From Panonychus citri (Eukaryota; Arthropoda; Arachnida; Trombidiformes; Tetranychidae): a stretch of 64,000 nucleotides of DNA. The stretch lies in NCBI RefSeq assembly GCF_014898815.1, contig NW_026515500.1, positions 310,001 to 374,000 of the forward strand, written 5' to 3'. How positions within the stretch are numbered: position 1 is the stretch's first letter; the number at the start of each line of letters is the position of its first letter. Under the pieces are notes generated by a model. It did no database searches. It was not told the origin of the DNA and saw only the letters and a program-made list of their open reading frames with translations. Positions 45,583-59,364 of the stretch are shown piece by piece. A program made the translations under genes and the position numbers.

Positions 45583-48500
45583 AGGTGACATTTGATCCAT
45601 TCTTCGACTTGATTAACTGTTGATCAGTTGAGTTGACTTACCTTTTCTTGAAAGTATAGCTGATTAATTCTGATTGAGTTTTAATATTTTTCAATTTTTC
45701 TGATTTTATTACGATGAAAAATTGAGTTCTCTACATCCCTTATCACCCTCCAAATGAACATTTCATGATTTTCTTTTTTGAACTCCCTTTCTTCTTTTTT
45801 TCCTCAAAATCCTGATTTATCATCATTTCTATTAATAGTTGATAATTGTATCATTTATAGTTCATCATGATAGCTGAGAAATGAAATATTATCAAAGCTA
45901 AAAGGAAAAGTTTCTCATCTAGTTCAACATAAGGACGATAGTTTAAGGAATGGATGAAGTGAAATGGTGGAATGAACTCACCAACAGGTTTTACAAAATG
46001 AATTTAACTGATTTTCCATCACATCTTCGGCGATAATTCCAAGTTCAGATCTTTCACTGTAAAGTAACCTTAAAATTCTGAATCATTAGATAAACAGTAT
46101 TTTCTTTGATTGTCACTTTTATTTACTACCAAAGAAAACGGTAGAGAACCAGTTTCAAGGTAATTGTTAAATAATAAATCAGGGGTATGTTCAATTGTAA
46201 TGTTTATCGAGCCTCGAAAATGGGGTAAAGGAAATGATGAGAATAGTGTTGTCATCATGAAGATAATCAATATAAAAAGACACGAGATGGTCAATGAAAT
46301 GTTAAGAAAAAAAAGTAATAATAAGATGGTCAAGATGTTGGAAAGTAAAGTGACCAATCTCTATCAACGATTGTGGGCATTTGGTTATCCAAGGTAAAGA
46401 AGATAACAAAATATCAAATCGAGAACAAGATTATTATTATTATTATTATCGTGAAATTGAATTGAATGTTTCTTCGAGAATGAGAATTTTCAATAATTTT
46501 TTTCCTTCTTATTTCAATGTTACATGCAAAGCGTTTCTATTACCTGAGATAATAATAACCATTCAATTGTTAGTGAGGAGGAATCAATGTTTGCAGGGTT
46601 GAATGAATAATATGAGATAATATTTTTCTGAATAAAATTCTGCCCATGATGTTACTTTTCATGGCGGTTTGTTATCTATTTCCATTAAATATGAATATCA
46701 ATCTTTCTCTGATGTATATATATCATTATCTTTCAATACAATGAACTTTTATCTTCATGATAATAGCAGATTATACAACTTTTTATATATTTTCTATTTC
46801 AATTCTGATCTATCGAAATTACTGAATTTTCCAACTTTTATTTTATCTCTTGTTTCAGAGCTTTTATCTCATGATATTATCTTTCCACAAGAACATTAGA
46901 TTCTGAATTTAATTATCATTTTTATGTACTTTTTACCGATAATCATTATCACCCTGAAATCTTTGACAATATTATATATATAAATCAATATAAATTTGAT
47001 CTTGAAGGTGTAAAGTCACAAAATCAAGTCACTCATGATGTTATCAAGACTCTCTGAGTTGATTGATTATAATTGAACATGATTATCAGTTGAAATTGGA
47101 ACAATCAATCAATTTAATATCAAAAGTTGAATATAAGGTATGAAATATTTCAGGAAGAGTGAGAGAAGGAAATTTCAACTGAGTAGGCAGTCAAGGTGGG
47201 TGAAAAGTTCATCTCATGAGTAGGATTTCATTTCACATATATCACCTCGAAATCTTATGATTTATTAGAATTTTATATTCATGGTTAGCCCATGGAATCT
47301 GAATTCAGTAATGATAATCGTGATGAAATTTAAGAAAAAAAAATTCACAGGCTGAGTAATAGTTTTTCAGTTTGTTAATATCCAAACAATATCTTACGGA
47401 GTTTAGTTAAACATTACCATGAATCTAAAGTATTATTTGACATTTCTTCATGATAATCATGATAATGATTACTAAGAATAAAAGAGAAAGAGAAAATTTT
47501 CCTCTCCTTCTTTTTTCTGACAAATACATAGTAGTTTTTACCTAAGGATGGCAATGAAATGAAAGAATGGATTTCAGAATTTCTGTTGAGAATTCAGATA
47601 AGAATCGTATCTCTCTTTCTTTTCTTCTCTTTATTCAAAACTGCAAGTTCTGATAATAATAATATATAAGAAAAAGAAAGAAAAATTCTGATGATAGCAA
47701 ATTTTTCTCTAATTTCTTCTCCACCAGTGAATCACCAAATTGTAATCATGATGGAGATAAAATTCTGATAATAATAATAACCATACCTTTCCCTTTACCC
47801 TGAAACAGAATTCCCAAATTCTGTCAAGGATAACTATTCACTTTCTCCAATGTAATATAATTAATTTTAACTTCGCAAAAAGAAATGAATATTTTTCCAT
47901 ATTATCAGTATATTCACAATTTACACCCATTCCTACTCATCTTTATCATTTCATGGTTCAACTATTTCATGAGTTGATTAAAAAAAAAGGAACAAAACTT
48001 TTCAACAAAACTTATATCCAAGGCAAAAGATAAGATTCCCAATTAATAAAATTCATCATTAATTTAACTAATTTTCAAAGACAAAGTCTATTAGTATAAC
48101 TTAAATGAGAACATGATAATTTAAATTACAATTAAAAGCTTAAGTCCAACTGAGTAAGATAATTAAAGATAATCAGAGAGTCCAAACTTTAAATTATTCA
48201 AAAAAGTTTAGGAAAATTTTTTCTTCTCATTTAATCAGAATTTAATTGGAATTTGATAACAGCGAAAACAATGTTGATAAGTTTATCTAAGGAAAGCTGA
48301 CATTTTATTCAGGATTTTCATTGAATTTTCTCAGTCAAGTAACCATGTCCTAGAGGGTGAGAGATTCACAAAATCTGTAAGATTAACAGCATGATAAACA
48401 TTGAGAGTTACTCTTGAGCTTTATCATGGATACCCCCATGATATTCATGATAAGTTTTAGAGATACAATATGAACCCAGACTAGAAGTAAGATTAAATTA

Positions 48501-51500
48501 GATCACATGGTGGGAAGGAATTTTTTTTCTTATCTACCTGAGTTATTCATGATGATGATATTATTAATATCATGTAAACAGATTACAAGGTTACATTTAT
48601 ATATATATGATATTATTATTATCATCAGGATGATGGTTATTAATTCATGTTCAGGTTGATATTTTTTTTTCCTGATCAGGTTCAGTTAATAATAACCAAT
48701 CAGTTTTTCAATTCAGACCAATAACTAGTATATAATATAATCAATATTATCTGTCAGGTTTAAAATCAACAGTTCAGGTAAACTTGAAGTTGATTAACTT
48801 TGAAAAGGAAAAAGTAATTAACTAATCATTACAATCATGTATTCATATATCAACAATTTATTACATTTTGTATATGATTAAAGTTAACCTGTTATTATTT
48901 AATGTACTTATTAGATATATTGTCAAGTTCTGATAATGTTACTCTTTCAATTCTGTCAGAACTTTTATTTTTTTTTTGAAAATTTTGTTATCAAATGTTA
49001 CAAATGTTTCATATTAATAACTTTTTTTTTACTATTTACATGGTAACCTGATTAATTGCCGTGACTTGAAACAACAATTAAGGCAAACAATTGATTTGAA
49101 AAGGATGAGAATAGAAAAATCAATTGATTTCATTATTGTTAATCAGAATTGTTGAGTCACATTTAATTAACGTAACTTTAATTGTACCAGAATTCAGAAT
49201 TCAGGATTCATTTGAATTTTGCTTTTTTGCTTCTTCTATCAGAAAGAAGTTCATTCCAGAATCCATGAAATTCATGCACCATTTCATCATCATCATCATC
49301 TCCATGTTTATTATCAACATCTTCACAGTTAAATCATTTCAATCAATGAGTTAATCAAGAGTCTGGGTCTTTTTTTTTGTACTCACTTGTTTATTTACCT
49401 TGATATTAGTTTGATTCAATCCTCATGAGCTCATGTTGTTCAATTATCATGCTGATTTTACCTATGGAAAGTGTTAATTGTTGTGTTTTTTTTGTTCTCA
49501 ACTCAATCGTAGCTTGATTCAATCATTTTGGTTTACCTTTCGTCTCAAGTGTGCAGTGATTGAAGGTAATTGTAGCTAATTAAGTTCATAGAATCATCTT
49601 AATTAATCAGGCTAATAAGCTCAACGATTGTTATTGATTATTGTTCCCATGTTAATCACTTATATATAAATTATTTCAGTTAATAAGAAAAACTTTTCTT
49701 GTTTCTTCAACTTCCTCTTCCTCCCAATACTAATCACTTTGATGGGTTAAACCCTTTTGCCTTGATAAACCAGAATAATCATCATTTTAATCATCATCTT
49801 GTTTACCACCAAGGAAAAAAAGTCAATCCAATCTAATGTACTTTTCTTAGTGTCTAAATTAATTGTCTTGTCCATTTAATTTAATATAAGACTTTTATCA
49901 GAAAATCAAGTTCATTCAGATGATGATGATGACAATGGATGCAGACTCATCTTCATCTTATTTAGTTTAATCATCAAGATTAAATGTCACTAACATGATT
50001 TGATTTACTATTTGATCAAGAGGAAGAGAAAAAAAGATTTACAATTTAATAACAATTTAATATTGATCCAAATCAACACAGAAACTAATCAGTTATGGTT
50101 TTTACAGTTAAATGATTTTAATATGTGATCAAATTGCAATTAAGGATTAATCAATCTTATCAAATCTTTCCAATCATCTTTGAGTTATTATTATCAACAG
50201 AAACTTAATCATATCTCAGATTAATTCAGTTTAATTTGACTTGATTAAGATTTTAATTGCTCATTTAGATTAAATATTGGCAAACAATTAGATTAAATGT
50301 AAACTGAGACTTGAGATTTTGATAAACAATCAATACGAAACCATGATGATGAAATGAAAGTCCATGAAATTATTATCAAATTACAAATTAATTGCTATTA
50401 ACCAGTAATCAAAGTAAATATCAAATCAAATTAATTGCTTATATATTATTAATTGTATTTATTGATTCATCTATTCAATCAAATGTACGATTAAAAAGTG
50501 AGAAAATTATGGAAAATGAAAATTTCCTTACTTTATTCATTTTTTTTCGGGAAAACATGATGATGAATCAATATGATTATCATTTTGAGAATATAACGAG
50601 ATGCCTGAGGGCAAATGAACTTGTTACATGATAGAAAATTTGAACCTCATTAAGTTTACAGAGAGTGTCAGAGAACCAAAAAGGAAAGTGAATCAAAAAT
50701 CAGAATTGGAATTCGTAACTTTTTTTTCTCTGTCAAGTTTTCGTTGTTTATATTAGTATAATAATAATAACAAATATGAACAATTTAATGTCAACATTGT
50801 CACATGAACAGAATCGTCTTCATCCACTTCATCTCCTCTCATCATTTTCATTTTGATCACAACAAAAATTATGTAATAGGAACAAAAAAATTCACAGTAA
50901 ATCAAAAGTGATCATCCAAAATTCAGCTACAGTATCTGATCAGCTGAACTTTTCCATGTGAATTTTTCCATCTTCCAGATGACATATAAATAAACTTCCT
51001 TTATCATTGTTTTCTTTTATCATGTTGTTGTTGTTTTTGTTGTTGTTTACCAATAATAATAATGATAATGACGATGACGATGATGATGATGATGTTGATA
51101 ACATGATGAATTCAGATTCCCTAGAGCAAATAACATAAACTCAGTCAAATGACTTGAAAGCATCAAATTTCTTATCATCTGATTGTATTATATTCAACCA
51201 CGGAACATTGAGCAAATAGTAAATATTAAGTCAAAAGAAACATCAAAAACCTCCTCAACTTCACCCTGAAGAATAATACTAACACCAACACCACCATGAA
51301 CAGTAAATTATACAAGTCGAAAGGTCAAAAATGATTCATATGAATGGGCTGAATGAACATTGACCAAGCGGCAACTTTTGAAAAGAAAAAAATTAAAGAG
51401 AGAGAGAGAGAGAGACTCATGTTCAGGGGATAATAGTAATTGTAAGATGGTGATTAGAAATCACGTTCATGATAATCAGAATTTTAGTTCTCTCAAGTTT

Positions 51501-54500
51501 CATCTCCTCATGATCTTGCTAAACAAAAGCGATTATAATACCAAATTTGATATCCAAACTTCATCGTGAATTTCAATTCACCATGTGTGTCAGTATATTG
51601 AGATGTAATTGGAGTTCAATTCTCGGAGGAAAGAAAATTACACAGAAAAAAAGGTAAATTCTGACTATCAGAATACTTAGACTGATCATGAGGAATAATA
51701 TCAATGGATAACATTTCAATCAAACAGAATTTTTAATGAGAATTTTTCTAATCCATGAAATACCTTTTCTCTCACTTATTTTGTAGATTATAGCTATTAA
51801 CATCATGGTGGTATTCGCTTAGTTGATTGGATATTTTTACCATCTAATTAAAAGCTAATCGTTGAAGTAGTTGAACAACATTCTGTTGAGTTTTCATGTA
51901 TTCCCTAGAATATATGAATGAGAGATTATCATGAAATTGACTCATGATTTAAGTTTAATTTTAGGATTTTCTTTCATTTCGTTTTCTTCCAGCTATCAGT
52001 TTGTTTAAAAGTAAAAAAGATTTGAGTTTCAAATCAAAATCCATCAGCATCAGAAAACTCAGAATGATAAAGTTATCATCATGGGAAAAGTTCTGATCAG
52101 TAAGAAATGAATAAAAAGAAATGCCTCCCAATGAATATCATGAGTAAATGTTGAAATATTGACCATTATAAGTGATGATTCAGGGGAAGGGTCAGTAAAA
52201 TATTAGGAATCAACTGTTACCTTTTTCTGTTTCAATGAGGAAAAAGAGATCACCCTTAAAATTTAATATCGATACAATTTCTTGGTCGTTTCTTCATTTA
52301 TTTCCTCATGATTCCCATGAAAATCACGTTTATTTCAACAATATCATCTTCTGCCTAAAGATTATCATCATCCAATTCAAATATTCACAATAATTCCCAT
52401 AAGAAACGAATGATAAATATAACTTACAATTCTCATGCCAAGAAGAAAACAAAATAAAAATGATTCTCATGAAGCTGAAAAAAGTTTCCATCAAGTGACC
52501 CATTCGACTATCATCAACTTGATCATCTTCATCTCCATCATGATCATGATAAACAAGTAAACAATCAAATAAATAGATATTATTAATAAAAGATTCATAA
52601 TATTATCATCATGAAGTCTGTGAAAAGTAGCAAGGAGCAAGAAAGCCCCATCACCATGATCAACTGAATTTTGGGAAAAGGAAAAAAAATTCCAATGAAA
52701 AAATCTGAATCCATGAAAATAGTTAAAAAAACAAAACCAGAATCTGAAATACAAACACAATTTAATTTGATTATTTGCTGATAAGTTGTCACAATCAATT
52801 TAAAAATGGCTCCAATAAACACAGATAAAAATCATTGTGAGTTACAACAATTTATCAATTGTCACCATTAAAACTAATCAATTATCATGAGATAATAATA
52901 GTTTACATCAAGTTATCTGATACTTTAACTAAATCAAAGTTATTACCCAAATATGAATATATAGATAGTAACGAAAATTTCGTTATCATAATTTAAGGGA
53001 AGAAAATTTTTTGGTAACTTGATGAATTTCTGTCATAATGTCACCATTAGATATATGAGAACATATTAAAAATTATCATCTCTTCCTGAAATGAATGTTC
53101 AGTTCAAGAATTAGTCATCTTTACATGATCATGATAGATGTTGATGGATGAGTTTGATTGAAAGTTGTTCCAATTTTTTTGTTCGGTTCCTCTTTAATAA
53201 TAATAATACATAACTTTTAATGACATAACCTACAATCAACCAGCTGTTTCAATTCATTCATTTACCCTGAACCATGATGGTCATCATGATGGAAAACATT
53301 TCTATCATTAAAATGATGACCATGAGCCGGAATATCAAAGCAAAGTAAAAGTCCAAATGAAAAATGAATAAAAAAGATTCACAGGTTTACCATGGAGATT
53401 GTCTGAATCTCATATTCTATGAATAATCTTTACCTCCCCTGAAAACAATGTTATCATTTAATATGTCAGAACTTTTTCCCATCATAATAATTCACAATTC
53501 GGTAAATATTCTCAATCCATTCTAAGCCATACAATCAATTTAGATCTAGTGATCAAAGGTCATGATGATTAACCATCATCATTAAATTGATTACCAGACA
53601 GAATCATGATTATAATATTATCTAAGTTCTGAAAATTCTGAATAATTTTTTTTTTCATATAATTCCTTGAGATAATCATAAGATTCATCCTTCATTTTTG
53701 TAGATCTACCTTGTTATTAAATTGATGCAAATTGATTGTGGGAATTAAAAGATTACCTTTGATAATGATTGATTAACCAGATCATCAATTGAATTTCATT
53801 TTTGTCTAAATCACTAATCATTAACTGGTTGATTCTGTTGTATTTTTTTGCTGTTAGATGAGTTTAAGGAAAATTGTTTCAGCTAATTTTTTTATCTAAT
53901 TTCAATTTTTTTTAGTTGAAAACTTATCATCTAATTGCAACAATTAAGGTTTATTATGATTTAGTTACAAAGCAAAACTTGATGTAACATAACCAATAGA
54001 AACTACTATTAGTTTTTGTTGTTGTTGTTTTTCAAGTTAATGATAATTATAATGATATTGTTGTTTATGATGATAAACAATTGCAATCATCATCATCATC
54101 ATTATCATCGTCTTGTTTATTGCAATATTGACCTGAATTGCAAGAAACAATTTGCAACAATTTCCGTTTTAATATTGGATAAAAACAGAAACCAGAAACA
54201 AACTTGTTAATCAATTTAGCCTCTTGATTATCATGACTGAAGATGGCAAATCATGATGATAATGATACAGATTCAGATAAATTATGAACATGATGATAAG
54301 CAAGGGAAATGCTGAAACAATCAACTAGATGAGAGAGAGATGATGATGATGATGATGAAAAAGTTTGGAACTTTTTTTTTCGAGTGAACAAAAAAAGTTC
54401 ATACTAATGATTCATCTACAAGATAATGAGAAGTTATCACAAAGAAGATATTTAATTTCTTAAGAAGATATTATTTCATTTCCTATTTTATTATTATCAT

Positions 54501-57301
54501 CATGTTCATCATCATCTCCATCAACAGAAACACAATCATTATCATCTTCATCTTTTATTAGGGAGAGGGGAAGATGAGTAACTATTATCTCTGGTTTCTT
54601 GTAAGTTACAGTCGATAAAATCCTTTTGCCTTCAACAACTGACTATTGAATACACCTTTGGGAAGATGATGGAGTGATAGAGATGATGAAATGGGTGAAA
54701 ATGATGATAATGAGAGAGAGAGAGAGAGAGATTCAGATAGGGAAAAAAGTTCCATGTTAAAAGTTATCCAACCGGAATGAGGCTAATTAATTTGTTCATC
54801 ATCATAATCATCTTCATCTATTAAGAATCTTAATTCTAGATTCAAACGAGGGATGAACGTCTTAATTAGTAATATGATGATTAGTAAACTACAATATAAC
54901 AAAATCTTTGCAACCAAATTTTATCATCATCTCCATCTTACCTTCATCATCCTTTTTCTAATCATCATTTTGACTTCGTTGTTGATGAACATATTTTATT
55001 GCATCTTTCTAATCATTATTTTATCTTCCTACTCATTCTCTCTATCTAATTACCCGAATCAAAGCTTGTCATCCTTTTCTATGAACATTCCCTCATCCTC
55101 ATCCTCCACCCACTGAACTTTTATCATCTTCTATCCTCCATCTTCCCTCCCACTGTCTTCCCTTATTCCTCAACTCCTCAAACGATTCTTTCTCATTCTC
55201 CTTCTTCTTCTTAATTTACCACTCTCATCTTTTATCATCTCTCTCTCTCTCTCTTTCTTTTATTTTTCATTTTTTTCTCTTCCATAGTATATCATCACCT
55301 CCACCCTCCCACCTCTTGCTCACCTTTACCATCCAATTATCGTTTAATTGGACTACACAGAAAACCAATATCATTTTCCTGATCATCTTCGGGTGGACTT
55401 ACATCCTTCAGGCTTTTCAATACACTTTCACCACCACCACCACCTCCATCATCACCTCCTCTTCCCCTTCATCATCATCACCCTAAATTCTTATTATCAC
55501 CCTGAACATCATTATCATGTTTATCGATTCTCTCACCATATTCTTTTTTCCTTTTTCTCTGGTTCCTTTTTTTTCGTGTAGAAAAGCAAAAAAAAAGTTC
55601 AACAAGCAAACGCACATAGACAAAAAAAGCATCTTAACCAAAGAGTATAAGATGAAAAAAGGTCCTTTTATCATCCCTTTCATCATCTCAATCTACTTAA
55701 TATGCTAATCTTATGATATATTTATATCTGAATATTATAAGGTCATTAGATAAGGTGGCCCACCCCACAATTCTAAGACTCATTTTATCATGAAAATCAT
55801 CATGAGACGTAACATAATTTATTCTGAATAATTTTTATTACATTTGAGAGTAAAGAAAAGTTGAGAAAAGGTAACATACTGATAAAAGAATTCATCAATT
55901 CTGTCTAAATGATATTCTAATGAGTATTATCTTCATTTTAAAATTCTTATATAATATATTACCTGGGGAGAGAAAAAGTTAAGAAAAAAAAGTTCATGAT
56001 AATAATCAGCTTTCCTCAAATTGATTCAGTTCTCATTTGAAAAAAATTTCTCTCTCTCTCTATGGTGAGGAAAAAATTTCCATAAAAAGAAAGAGAAAAA
56101 GAAAGGCAGAGAAACAATAATAACACCCATGTAATGATGATAATTTTACATGGGATACATTAGATTAGATTACATTAGATTATATATTAAAGGTATTAGC
56201 TCACTTCCTCTTCCTCCTTCATCATCATCACCTTGATGTTTAAATTTGCTTCTAGTCATTCAAGTTATCATTCCGTCAGAATTTCATTACTCCTGGACTT
56301 TTTTTCAACCTGAACAATGAACAGTAAGCTTACAGGAGCAATTCCCATGCTGGAAAAAATTACTTGGATAAACTGAGAGTGAAAGAAAATGGATGACGAT
56401 GGAAGATGATGATTATAATGATGACGATAATAAGAGAAGGAGAGGAAAAAAAACTCATAACGAAATTTGATATAAGATAAAAGGTTCAGTACGAAAGAGG
56501 TAAATGATAATCAAGGCTGAATATCATGATCTTCGTGAGTGGAAAAAAACTTTTGAAACATTATAATGAATACGATGAACTTTCGTTGCCCACTTTCTAC
56601 GTTCTAATGCAGTCAAACTTTAATGGTATAAAATGTTCATGCAAATATAATGAATCATCTGGAATCTATTGTTATTTTGTTTCAGATTCATTCAGATATC
56701 ATGATAATAGGATGAACATTAAGTTACCTTGTTTCAATTTTTCAAATTCTATTTTCTCTACATTTCAATTTCGGTATATATTTTGTTGACCATTTTCATG
56801 ATAACTGAGGAAAAGAAAGTTGATCATGAAGAAAAATCCAAGAATTCCTAATACTAATTCTGTTTTCAACCAACAATAACAAAAGAACTTATCGATTTTT
56901 TTTTCTTTTTTCTATTCCAAAGGAGACATCGGATTCTCTTCAAAGGTAAATATTATCAGAAAATAGTATAAAAATAGTTACATCATTGGAGAAATATTTT
57001 CGTCACCTTCATCCTTTACATCATCTTCAGTAAATTTTCATGTAATTAGGATGACAAAACGATAAAAAGACCAATAAGAAGCCGGTGACCGTAAAACACA
57101 GAAGCATTTCCAATTCAGAGAATCAGGGGAAAAATTCAGTTCAATAATTTATTCCTGAAGTCCTATTGACTTACCTGGAGAGCTTGTTATTTATTGTGTC
57201 CAATTTAGTGAACTAGTGATTAGTTAATTGTTCATGTGTGTGAATAATAATATTATTCATAAAGTGTGACCTTGAAATTTTCATGATTTGATTCTCAATG
57301 A
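45583..57301. other. gene-poor spacer upstream of guanylate cyclase
   Basis: About 11.7 kb of AT-rich DNA full of TCATCA/ATGATG and TTATCATGA-type words. No exon of a heme-NO-binding domain or other gene was recognised, although short exons could be missed by eye. Confidence 0.45.
54368..54400. repeat. A/T-run inverted repeat
   Basis: GAACTTTTTTTTT, a short loop, then AAAAAAAGTTC: a hairpin with an ~11-bp stem. One of several GAAC-T-run / A-run-GTTC words in the spacer. Confidence 0.6.
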
Positions 57302-59316
57302 ATGATTAACATGATTGATCGTCAATTGAACAACATGGAGCTCAATACTGTAACTAACACAACAACCGCTACTAAAAAAGTTCACATGAAAACTGAATCT
57401 TCAGGAAATATTTCTATGAATAAAAATCCAACCACAACCCAATCATCATGCTCTCTATCATCTTCATCCACCACCACCACCACCACAACAACAACAACAA
57501 CAACAACACCAACATTTAAAGTCTCCAAAAGGTCAACCCTTCATACTCAAAGCTCATTAACTTCAGAGATGATGAAAAGTCTGAGAAAACCTTCACCTTA
57601 TGAAGATTCTGGTTCAGTGAAAAACTTATCAGCTGATCCAAAAGATTTGCTTATTACCATGAAAATATTTTGCAAAGCGATTCCATTTCATTTTATCTGT
57701 GATTCTAATTTAAATATTGTACAATTAGGCGAAGGTAAGATCATCTTAATTTATCTCTTCCCCTCAGAATTACCCTGTATTTAATTGAGATTAGAACTTT
57801 TTTCAAATCTTAACGATTGAAATGCAAATATCAGAGTATCAAAGGCTAGAATTTACATTTTTCCCCTCATATTCATGATAAAGTTCATCTGATTTTGAAT
57901 GAACTTTTTTTCTTCTTATCATTTCAATAGCAATTAACTGAACTCTGAACACCAATATCATGATAACCTTTCAAATCCTTCCTGATGCATTAAGATTGAT
58001 AATCATTATCTACATTTTCATCATTACCTTAATCATCAAGTATCATCATTATCATCATGATATTACTCAATTCTGATGTTAATTTCATACTTTTTTCATT
58101 CTGTCTTCTTATCAATTTATGGTAATTTTCATAAAGATAATCAGATATTGATCCTTAATCATTATCATGATAATATAAACTGGTTAATGATAATATCTAA
58201 TCAGCCAAGTAATCAAAAGGTTAACCATATTCAAATTACAACATTAATCATTGATCAACAATTAATCTATATGGTTATATCATTAGGAAAAAAAATTTCA
58301 ACCATCAACAATTAATTTTGCCCATAAAAAATTGCCTTAATTACTTGATTGATTGTTTCAACAATTTACTTGATTCCCAATACAATTGAACCACTAAAAG
58401 TCAATCAATAGGCACCAGCAATTTACTTATTAATCATAAATGTATCTCGACTCAAGCAACAATCAAATCAATCACAATTATTACATGAATTTTTTACAGC
58501 AATTAACTAGATCAACTACTAATGTAATTTCAATTGTTGCTCTTCCCCTCTCTTGATTAATCAATCACCTTAAATGCTCATCTTTTACATGATATCTTAA
58601 TCAATACAATTTATTGATTCTTAGGGTTTATTCAGGTTTCGATTTTTTTATTCGAAGTAGAAAAAATTTTCTTCAAAAAAGTTCAATATGTTCATATGAT
58701 AATAATCTGACAGAATTGATTGAGTAGCTTATTATTATCATTAAACATGAAAATATAACTTCTGAAAGAAAGTGAATTATGAATTGATAGATAAAAGTTT
58801 GACATTTTCCTTAGAATTTTCAAATTTCAAATTCAAATTCTTTGAAAAACTTTTACTTTCCATCTTCTTTATTAATAATAAAATTCTCATATATATTGTG
58901 ATACAATTTATTACTATTCCATGAGATGGTCATAAGATATGGTTAAAAGGATAGAGAACCGGAAACGGAAGAAATGAATACACATAGAATATTCCAATAG
59001 ATATGGTTCATGAATGAATAGATTCAGTGTATTCATCATCATCATGATGATTGTTAAGTTAAACCAATTGTGACTTGTGACAATTCATAACTATTATTAT
59101 TACTACTGAAACCCAACACTGAATATATTATCATGATGATTATCATTGTTATCGTTATGTTATTAACAAGTGAATCCTAAAAGTATCTCATGTAACTGTG
59201 ACAAGAATTTTTTCCTTCTACTCCTCATCTTTTCCTCTCTCACTCTATTCCAATCTGATCAACTTTTATCATCTTCATCTTTTTTCCTGTTGATTGACAC
59301 AATTCACAGTTCATAC

Positions 59317-59364
<48 letters not shown>

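Noticed and set aside
56526..56789. 87-codon plus-strand frame as a possible early cyclase exon
   Set aside because: No resemblance to HNOB and no clear splice sites; composition fits random AT-rich sequence.
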